Shown one piece after another: positions 1 through 4,912 of a stretch of DNA of 7,943 nt. The position numbers and the translations under genes are program-made. The notes beneath the pieces are model-generated. The model did no database searches and was not told the origin of the DNA. It saw nothing but the letters and a program-made list of their open reading frames with translations. The stretch lies in the NCBI GenBank assembly GCA_937914675.1, contig CALDOC010000568.1, forward strand, positions 1-7,943, in the 5' to 3' direction. The stretch's first letter is position 1. Every line of letters starts with the position of its first letter. Source of the DNA: an uncultured Sulfurimonas sp. GTDB taxonomy: Bacteria; Campylobacterota; Campylobacteria; Campylobacterales; Sulfurimonadaceae.

Positions 1-884
1 ATAGAAACGTGTTTATCGAGTCCATTCGATGCGGCATTGATAGATTTGTTTTAAAACCCATTAGCCAAGAAGAACTTTTGAACGCTTTAATTGTTCTACT
101 ACAACAAATCGATTATGATTTAGAGCTCAAAAAGAGTAGAAATCTTTTAGAAGATTCACAAAAGTACACTGCGCAACTTTTGGCCGAACAAGACCAGTTT
201 CTTAAAAACGCGATTCATGAAATCCATACGCCTCTTGCCGTCATCATAACCAACGTAGACCTTTTACGTCTAAAAGAGATCAACAACGTTCACCTTGATT
301 CCATAGAAGCGGGTGCGAGAATCATACAAAACAGCTATGAGGACATGACCTATCTTATGAAAAAAGATCGTGGCATGGAGATGAAAACAGATATAAATCC
401 AGTCACTTTTATCAAAGAGAGGGTGAATTATTTTAATTGCATCGCTCAAGTGAACCAACTCTCGTTTTCTCTTAGGGTTGGCAGTTCAAATCTTCCAAGC
501 GTTTATTTTTCAGAACTTAAATTGTCTCGCGTCGTCGACAACACTTTGTCAAACGCCATCAAGTACTCTAAGAGACACAGCGCGATAGGCGTCACCATTG
601 GTTTGCAAAAAGAAAATATTTTTTTTGAGGTTAGAAATTATGGCCCAGTAATTGGCGACACTAAAAAAATATTTGAGCGCTACTATAGAGAATCTGAGCA
701 AAAAGGCGGATATGGTCTTGGTTTGAGCATTGTTGGGCAGATTTGCAAAGAGGAAAACGTTAGCGTAGAAGTAACGTCGAGCGCGCTAAGAGGAACTTCA
801 TTTAGATACGTTTTCAAAAATGAAACTAACTTGCAACGCAAAGACTCTATAATACGAGAATTAATTAACTTGGACGAAAAATGA
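1..884 (+). CDS. Receiver-histidine kinase hybrid (REC-HisKA-HATPase_c), 5' end outside the window
   Basis: This is the C-terminal part of a cytoplasmic sensor-type histidine kinase, read in the frame starting at base 3. The first visible residues end a receiver domain: 'FVLKPIS' carries the conserved Lys-Pro of REC domains, so the GTG at 9 lies inside a domain and is not a start. A helical, coiled-coil-like linker leads to an H-box, HEIHTPL, with the phospho-accepting His at 216-218. The ATP-binding domain follows, with an N-box (NTLSNAIKYS, Asn at 552-554), a G1-like NYGPVI, an F-box (IFERYYRE) and a G2 box (GGYGLGLSIV). No membrane segment or PAS domain is visible, so its input probably comes through the N-terminal receiver. 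The G1 box has Asn (636-638) where Asp is usual, and Val where the second Gly is usual; some active kinases vary here. The stop overlaps the next gene by ATGA, and that regulator is the likely partner. Confidence 0.9.
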   Translation, partial: RNVFIESIRCGIDRFVLKPISQEELLNALIVLLQQIDYDLELKKSRNLLEDSQKYTAQLLAEQDQFLKNAIHEIHTPLAVIITNVDLLRLKEINNVHLDSIEAGARIIQNSYEDMTYLMKKDRGMEMKTDINPVTFIKERVNYFNCIAQVNQLSFSLRVGSSNLPSVYFSELKLSRVVDNTLSNAIKYSKRHSAIGVTIGLQKENIFFEVRNYGPVIGDTKKIFERYYRESEQKGGYGLGLSIVGQICKEENVSVEVTSSALRGTSFRYVFKNETNLQRKDSIIRELINLDEK

Positions 885-1561
885 AAATATTACTACTCGA
901 AGATGAATTTTTGCTCTCGCAAGCTATCCGAACTTTTCTTCTTGCGTCTGGTCATTTGGTGGACCACTACGACAATGGAGTGGACGTTTTAAACGCCATA
1001 GAAGACAAAGAACACGATTTATACATATTGGACGTCAATACGCCTTTAATCGGTGGATTGGAATGTCTCAAAGTGATAGCGGCCAAATATCCAATCATAC
1101 CAAAAGTCATCATAAGCGCGTATAACGACATAGACAACATATCCAACGCGTTTGAGTTGGGTTGTAGCGATTATCTTAAAAAACCGTTTAATTTAAAAGA
1201 GCTTCAAATACGGGTGGAACGTCTCACTTTTAACAATCTAAACAAAGCGGAAGAAAAGCAAAATCCCATCGTGCAGCTGAGCGAGCGCTATAAATTTGAC
1301 AATGAAAAAAATATTTTGTATTATGATGATATAATTCAAACTTTTACAAAACGCGAGCACTCTTTGCTCGTGCTATTTATTAGTAACATTGGACAAATAA
1401 TGACCGATGAAAGCATTCAATCGTTTATATGGGACGGAGAGTACGTTGAAGCGTCCACAATCCGTTCGCTCGTAAACAGGGTGCGAACAAAATTAAAAGA
1501 AGATTTGCTTCAAAACATTCGTGGTTTTGGATACGTCATGAAAAAAATTTCGGTTGCCTAA
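881..1561 (+). CDS. OmpR/PhoB-family DNA-binding response regulator
   Basis: This 226-residue transcription regulator has the standard two-domain layout. The receiver domain spans about residues 1-115. It has the acidic pair Glu7-Asp8, phospho-acceptor Asp51 (in LYILDVNTP), Ser79 in the switch position and Lys101-Pro102, so the phosphorylation site looks intact. A winged-helix DNA-binding domain covers about residues 130-224, with the usual TKREHSLL start, the recognition-helix stretch STIRSLVNRVRTKL and the closing IRGFGYVM wing. The ATG overlaps the kinase stop (ATGA). The upstream Shine-Dalgarno is weak, so translational coupling is likely. By position it is the output regulator of the preceding kinase. 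Its targets are not shown by the sequence, but the promoter regions at 1999-2108 and 2583-2679 are the nearest candidates. The family is certain; the regulated genes are inferred. Confidence 0.95.
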   Translation: MKILLLEDEFLLSQAIRTFLLASGHLVDHYDNGVDVLNAIEDKEHDLYILDVNTPLIGGLECLKVIAAKYPIIPKVIISAYNDIDNISNAFELGCSDYLKKPFNLKELQIRVERLTFNNLNKAEEKQNPIVQLSERYKFDNEKNILYYDDIIQTFTKREHSLLVLFISNIGQIMTDESIQSFIWDGEYVEASTIRSLVNRVRTKLKEDLLQNIRGFGYVMKKISVA

Positions 1562-1580
1562 GGCCATGAAAAATATATAT

Positions 1581-1586
1581 AAAGGA
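1581..1586 (+). promoter_or_regulatory. Ribosome-binding site for the stand-alone receiver gene
   Basis: AAAGGA lies seven bases before the ATG at 1594, a good Shine-Dalgarno match and spacing. It supports that ATG. The 32-bp gap from the previous stop is short, so this gene is probably transcribed with the kinase and regulator genes. Confidence 0.75.
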
Positions 1587-1593
1587 TGCGATT

Positions 1594-1998
1594 ATGTTAA
1601 AAGATAAATTAGAAAAATATAGTCAAAACGAGAACTTTTCAATTCTTATAGTTGAAGATGAAGTAATGGTTCTCCAGCCGATGGAAAAAATCATGAAATA
1701 CCTTTCTAAGCGAGTTATGACGGCAAACGATGGCTTCAAAGGATGGGAGCTTTATCAAAAAAACCCCTTTAGCCTAGTCGTTACAGATTTGCAAATGCCA
1801 AATATGAGCGGTTCGGAACTCGTAAGAAATATAAAAACGCTCAATCCAAATCAAGTGATTATTGTAATTACGGCGTTTCGCGAAGGCTTTGAAGTGGAAG
1901 AAGCTAAAAAAAATGGAGCGGATTTTATCTTGGAAAAACCATTTTCGCTTGCAACGTTTTTAGAGGTCTTGGATGAGGTTTATAGTTTAGACCAATGA
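1594..1998 (+). CDS. Stand-alone CheY-like receiver domain protein
   Basis: This 134-residue protein is a single receiver domain with a short N-terminal extension of about 15 residues and no output domain. The conserved sites are all present: Glu21-Asp22 (metal binding), Asp65 in VVTDLQMP (phospho-acceptor), Thr93 in IVITAF, and Lys115-Pro116 in ILEKPF. Proteins of this kind act as phosphoryl shuttles or sinks in phosphorelays, or regulate a partner by protein contact. Its place directly after a receiver-kinase and an OmpR-type regulator suggests that it takes part in the same relay, perhaps competing for phosphoryl groups. It is unlikely to be the chemotaxis CheY itself, since no chemotaxis gene is nearby. 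The domain is certain; its role in the relay is inferred. Confidence 0.93.
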   Translation: MLKDKLEKYSQNENFSILIVEDEVMVLQPMEKIMKYLSKRVMTANDGFKGWELYQKNPFSLVVTDLQMPNMSGSELVRNIKTLNPNQVIIVITAFREGFEVEEAKKNGADFILEKPFSLATFLEVLDEVYSLDQ

Positions 1999-2016
1999 AC
2001 GTTTTGAGAGCAATGT

Positions 2017-2032
2017 AACTTAAACTTAGTTT
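2017..2032. repeat. Tandem hexamer AACTTA x2 overlapping an 11-bp palindrome
   Basis: In the 110-bp gap before the 157-residue gene, AACTTA occurs twice in tandem (2017-2022, 2023-2028). The second copy lies inside the odd palindrome AAACT-T-AGTTT (2022-2032). Such elements can be operators. It sits 45-60 bases upstream of the promoter-like -10 box at 2077. No binding protein can be named, and such short elements do occur by chance in AT-rich DNA. Confidence 0.3.
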
Positions 2033-2076
2033 CACAACGTATTTATTTTAAAAAGCCAAAATATATAGTAAAAGTG

Positions 2077-2082
2077 TATGAT
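2077..2082 (+). promoter_or_regulatory. Putative -10 box before the 157-residue protein gene
   Basis: TATGAT matches TATAAT at five of six bases. Transcription would begin about 2089, leaving a leader of some 20 bases that still contains the ribosome-binding site. No clear -35 box is seen, which is common in Campylobacterota. A second candidate, TATAGT at 2064-2069, is equally good by sequence. The surrounding GTGTATGATT closely matches the promoter-like sequence before the export operon at 2608-2617. Confidence 0.4.
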
Positions 2083-2093
2083 TGCAAAAAAAT

Positions 2094-2100
2094 AGAGGAT
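2094..2100 (+). promoter_or_regulatory. Ribosome-binding site that fixes the start at 2109
   Basis: AGAGGAT is placed eight bases before the ATG at 2109. It lies inside the longer reading frame that would start with TTG at 2082. A Shine-Dalgarno at the right spacing for the ATG, and none for the TTG, argues that the ATG is the true start. Confidence 0.7.
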
Positions 2101-2108
2101 ATCCCATC

Positions 2109-2582
2109 ATGAAACAAGAAACTTATGAATTATTTAAAACTGCAAACGTTGAAGCCATTGCTTTAGAAATATCTCAAGAGCTTCAAACAAGAAATGAATC
2201 TCCTTTTTGGTCGGATAAAGTGGTTCCCTTTTCTACGGCGATACTCAGCGTGTTGATTCCTTTGAGAGACAATAAAACGCTTTTTGACCCACAGGGAAAA
2301 TTTGTACGGGAGTTGACTCCTGAATTGTTTTTGGATTGGAGCGATTTTTTGAGCCTTAAGACTTTAGCTTTTACCATTCAAAAGTCAAATGAAGCGGGAG
2401 AACTTTTAAGAACGAAGCTCGATAGCGCTCAACGCAAAGAGTACAAAAACATTGATTTGAAAATTTTGGGGGCTTATTTGAGCCGTTACACCGTCAATCT
2501 TGAGCATGAAAATCTTGATTTTCCAATCGCAAACTACAATTTGCATCAAGGCGTTAGCAACGTTATAAAATCGCTGTTATAA
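2109..2582 (+). CDS. Conserved-looking hypothetical protein, mostly helical, function unknown
   Basis: I do not recognise this 157-residue protein with certainty. The start is the ATG at 2109, supported by AGAGGAT eight bases upstream. The in-frame TTG at 2082 would add nine residues but lacks such a site. There is no signal peptide and no clear membrane span; residues about 40-55 are moderately hydrophobic (FSTAILSVLIPLRD). The pattern FW-x(6)-FSTAILSVLIPLRD followed by LTPELFLDWSDFLSLKTLA resembles, from memory only, a helical segment of DotL/IcmO-type type IV coupling ATPases. No Walker motif is present, so at most it is an isolated domain. The C-terminus is strikingly patterned (FPIANYNLHQGVSNVIKSLL). 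The gene stands alone between two promoter-like gaps, after the receiver protein and before the export operon. It might be an accessory or regulatory factor of either, but nothing in the sequence proves this. Confidence 0.8.
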   Translation: MKQETYELFKTANVEAIALEISQELQTRNESPFWSDKVVPFSTAILSVLIPLRDNKTLFDPQGKFVRELTPELFLDWSDFLSLKTLAFTIQKSNEAGELLRTKLDSAQRKEYKNIDLKILGAYLSRYTVNLEHENLDFPIANYNLHQGVSNVIKSLL

Positions 2583-2585
2583 AAT
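2562..2585 (+). repeat. 10-bp direct repeat upstream of the export operon promoter
   Basis: GTTATAAAAT occurs perfectly twice (2562-2571 and 2576-2585), separated by four bases and overlapping the last codons and stop of the preceding gene. Relative to the TATAAT at 2611 it would cover about -61 to -38 from the transcription start, where OmpR/PhoB-type regulators often bind direct repeats. The 14-bp repeat period differs from the 10-11 bp usual for that family, so the assignment is tentative. Confidence 0.45.
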
Positions 2586-2603
2586 TTCGTATCTATTTTT
2601 TAA

Positions 2604-2622
2604 TTGTGTGTATAATTCACAA
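2604..2622. promoter_or_regulatory. Possible operator: inverted repeat around the -10 box
   Basis: TTGTG (2604-2608) and CACAA (2618-2622) form 5-bp inverted arms separated by nine bases that include TATAAT. A dimeric regulator bound here would block RNA polymerase. The arms are short and may be chance. Confidence 0.25.
2611..2616 (+). promoter_or_regulatory. -10 box of the export operon promoter
   Basis: TATAAT is a perfect sigma70 -10 hexamer, in the 97-bp gap before the first export gene. The T-rich stretch at 2591-2602 lies upstream. There is no recognisable TTGACA at the proper distance, as is usual in Campylobacterota. Transcription would start near 2623, giving a leader of roughly 57 bases before the ATG at 2680. 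It is the only convincing promoter seen for the four overlapping genes downstream. Confidence 0.6.
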
Positions 2623-2664
2623 AAAATATAGAGATAGACCGTTTTTTCATTGAAATAGTTTATT

Positions 2665-2669
2665 AAGGA
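2665..2669 (+). promoter_or_regulatory. Ribosome-binding site of the export operon
   Basis: AAGGA lies ten bases before the ATG at 2680, slightly long but acceptable spacing. It is the only strong Shine-Dalgarno in the operon; the three later genes start within the end of the gene before them. Confidence 0.65.
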
Positions 2670-2679
2670 ATCGCTTTTA

Positions 2680-3639
2680 ATGGACATTAAGAAAAAAGTC
2701 ATATCTAGTATAAAACAAATCATCAAAGAAGATAAGAAAAACATTTTTTATCTTCTTTATTATTCCGTCATCGAAGCTATTTTGGTTTTATCGATTCCCT
2801 TGGCCTCTTCATTCGTTATAAACAGCGTTCTCGCGCATGCGACCATCTCCGTATTCGTATTGGGTTCGGTGGTCATAGTCATCTTTGTTTTGACAACGCT
2901 TTTGCAGGTGATGAAAGAGTACATCATAGAGAAATTTCAACAGAAGGTTTTTGTAAGCACGGCGATCAAAATCGCGGAGATGGCGACGCGTCTCAAAAAC
3001 TCCTCAGCCGATAAAAAGCACTCCATTGACAAATACATGAACTACTTTTTTGACATTAGCGCGATACAGAAAATCTTTCCCATCATTTTACTCGATGGCA
3101 CGGGATTGGTTGTCAAAGTCCTTGTAAGTTTACTGTTGCTTTTAGCTTTTGACCCTTTATTGTTTGGATTTGGCGTGTTCTTTTTCCTACTATTTCTATT
3201 TTTACTTTCGGTTTTGGGTCGCCATGGCTTTTCGTACGCCGTCGATCGTTCAGACGCTAAACACAGTTCCATCTACTATCTACAGCACATTCCTTACAAA
3301 GAAGAGAGCGACTATGAAATTTTAGAAGAGTTTGATGGTTATTTGACAAGGTTCATTGAGGCGAGAGAGAGGATTTTTAAAATTATCATACGCCAGTTGT
3401 CCTTGACCTATTTTTTAGAGGGAGCCATCTTTAGTAGCTTTTTAATCATTGGAGGCTACTTGGTAATAGATGGAATGCTTCCCATTGGCGAGTTTGTCGC
3501 GGCGGAAATCGTGATCGTTTCCATAACCAACGCGTTAAAAGGATTTATGAAACAGGTGGATTACATATACGACATGGTGGAAGGTTTTTATAAAGTGGAC
3601 AAATTGTCAATGACCTTGAGCGAGAACGCGGATGTCTAG
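2680..3639 (+). CDS. ABC exporter transmembrane domain protein lacking an ATPase domain
   Basis: This 319-residue inner-membrane protein has the fold pattern of a type I ABC exporter membrane domain. Hydrophobic spans lie at about residues 22-45, 55-78, 134-156, 158-178, 245-264 and 268-285, with long helical cytoplasmic stretches between them. The segment LPIGEFVAAEIVIVSITNA is typical of the sixth helix region. The protein stops right after the linker helix (YDMVEGFYKVDKLSMTL), where family members normally continue into the nucleotide-binding domain. No Walker A, signature or Walker B motif is present, and the next gene begins eight bases before the stop. From memory, the layout and the two partners match a proteobacterial family of ABC/HlyD/TolC export operons whose ABC protein usually has an ATPase domain. 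An ATPase may act in trans, or this protein may now be a scaffold. The substrate is unknown. Confidence 0.88.
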   Translation: MDIKKKVISSIKQIIKEDKKNIFYLLYYSVIEAILVLSIPLASSFVINSVLAHATISVFVLGSVVIVIFVLTTLLQVMKEYIIEKFQQKVFVSTAIKIAEMATRLKNSSADKKHSIDKYMNYFFDISAIQKIFPIILLDGTGLVVKVLVSLLLLLAFDPLLFGFGVFFFLLFLFLLSVLGRHGFSYAVDRSDAKHSSIYYLQHIPYKEESDYEILEEFDGYLTRFIEARERIFKIIIRQLSLTYFLEGAIFSSFLIIGGYLVIDGMLPIGEFVAAEIVIVSITNALKGFMKQVDYIYDMVEGFYKVDKLSMTLSENADV

Positions 3640-4912
3640 TTACAAGTTCACTTCCATAGAAAAAGTCGAACCCAATCCCATCATAAAAAAGATTTGGCTT
3701 TTTACCGCCATCATTTTTGTCTTTCTTGTGCTCATTTTATTTTTGCCTTGGCAACAAACGGTAAAAGGCGAAGGCGTCGTGACCGCCTACGATCCAAGCC
3801 AGAGAGACTACCAAGTGCTCTCCACCATGGATGGTTTTATAGAAGAGTTTTACGTGAGTGAAAACGAGTTTGTAACAAAAGGAACAAAGTTGTTTAAAAT
3901 GGTTGATTTAGACAAAAATTATTTGCAAAAGCTGCAAATCATCCAAAACGCCACTAAAGACAAATATGAAAATTCTGAGATTCAGATAAAAAATTTAACG
4001 CGTCAAAGAGACAATGCGAAAGAGTACAGTCTTGTGGGATTGGAAGTTTATAATCAAAAACTGAGTCAAACGAAAGACAAAATAAAAAGTCTTTTTTTAA
4101 AAAAACTCGCTTTGGAAAAAAACGCCGAGATAACAAAAGCGAGTTATGAGAGAGTCGGTTTGTTGTACGAAGACGGCATAGAATCAAAAAATAAACTCCA
4201 AGAGAGAGAAAACGTTTACGTTAAAGCAAAAATGGAACTTGAAAACGTTTACGTGGAGATAGAGATAGAAAATAAAAACGTAAACATCATTAAAAATGAC
4301 AAAATCAAATTCTTAAAAGAGAGCCAAAATAAGATAAAATCATTGGACAACAACATCTTAATAGCTCGTAATGGCTTAAAAACGTTACAACAAGAGATAC
4401 AAGGACAATCCTCAAACATCGCTAGATACTCAAGCGGAGAAGTCATGGCCGAGAAAGACGGACATGTCGTGAGAATATACCAAAACGACAAAAACAAGTA
4501 CATAAAAAAAGGCGAAGAGATTATCTATTTTTCTCCAAAAGTGTCTACAAAATCGGTTTTACTTAGAGTGTCTGGTTTTAACATGCCTTTAATTAAAGAG
4601 GGCTTGCAAGCTAGAATCATGTTTTATGGTTGGCCCGCGTTGCAGATAGCTGGTTGGCCGAAGATTAAGTTTGGAACTTTTGGCGGCGTTATTAAAAAAG
4701 TGGAATCGAGCTCTTATGAAAAAGGTTTTTATTACGCCCAAATAGTCGAAGACTCAAAGGAGCCATGGCCAAGGGCAAACGCTCTAAGAATAGGAACGCA
4801 AGCCAACGTGTGGATAAGACTTGATACAGTCCCCGTTTGGTACCAAATATGGAGACTTATGAACGCCCTTCCTCCTAAAATGGTCACGCCCGTCATCGCG
4901 GATCATTTATGA
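3632..4912 (+). CDS. HlyD-family periplasmic adaptor (membrane fusion protein)
   Basis: This 426-residue adaptor would link inner-membrane transporters to the outer-membrane channel. A short cytoplasmic N-terminus is followed by one membrane anchor at about residues 19-38, then LPWQQTVKGEGVV. The first lipoyl-like half is at about 60-92 (STMDGFIEEFYV...VTKGTKLFKM). A long Lys/Glu-rich coiled-coil hairpin covers about 95-265, and the second lipoyl-like half about 268-300 (EKDGHVVRIY...IKKGEEIIYF). A beta-barrel domain with two GWP motifs (333-335, 341-343), GTFGGV and a closing VPVWYQIWRLMNALPP complete it. This C-terminal pattern recalls the adaptors that accompany ABC-type membrane proteins rather than classic AcrA, which is normally a lipoprotein. 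The gene overlaps the ABC gene by eight bases and the TolC gene by four, and the Shine-Dalgarno is weak, so coupled translation is likely. Confidence 0.92.
   Translation: MSSYKFTSIEKVEPNPIIKKIWLFTAIIFVFLVLILFLPWQQTVKGEGVVTAYDPSQRDYQVLSTMDGFIEEFYVSENEFVTKGTKLFKMVDLDKNYLQKLQIIQNATKDKYENSEIQIKNLTRQRDNAKEYSLVGLEVYNQKLSQTKDKIKSLFLKKLALEKNAEITKASYERVGLLYEDGIESKNKLQERENVYVKAKMELENVYVEIEIENKNVNIIKNDKIKFLKESQNKIKSLDNNILIARNGLKTLQQEIQGQSSNIARYSSGEVMAEKDGHVVRIYQNDKNKYIKKGEEIIYFSPKVSTKSVLLRVSGFNMPLIKEGLQARIMFYGWPALQIAGWPKIKFGTFGGVIKKVESSSYEKGFYYAQIVEDSKEPWPRANALRIGTQANVWIRLDTVPVWYQIWRLMNALPPKMVTPVIADHL
4208..4254 (+). repeat. Intragenic 14-bp direct repeat with 33-bp period
   Basis: GAAAACGTTTACGT occurs at 4208-4221 and again at 4241-4254, in frame, inside the coiled-coil region of the adaptor gene. 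The 33-bp period equals 11 residues, giving ENVYV twice. This fits a hendecad duplication in a coiled coil. Confidence 0.6.

Noticed and set aside
9..11. GTG at 9 as the start of the histidine kinase gene
   Set aside because: The frame is open upstream to the window edge, and the first residues are the end of a receiver domain with its Lys-Pro. A start here would cut the domain, so the gene is 5' partial.
1999..2040. Possible terminator between the lone receiver gene and the hypothetical gene (ACGTT ... AACGT arms)
   Set aside because: The 5-bp arms are separated by more than 30 bases and are not GC-rich, and there is no proper U-tract. No convincing terminator is seen here or at 2583-2679.
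2082..2108. TTG start giving a 166-residue version of the hypothetical protein
   Set aside because: The only good Shine-Dalgarno (2094-2100) lies inside this extension and is spaced for the ATG at 2109. The extension also overlaps the candidate -10 box.
2645..2655. Palindrome TTTCA-T-TGAAA in the leader of the export operon
   Set aside because: An 11-bp odd palindrome is expected several times by chance in 8 kb. It lies downstream of the likely transcription start with no matching copy elsewhere, so it was not listed as a site.
3640..4912. A frameshifted ABC ATPase domain after the membrane protein
   Set aside because: The region encodes a complete HlyD adaptor in one clean frame, and I saw no Walker or signature motif in the other frames.
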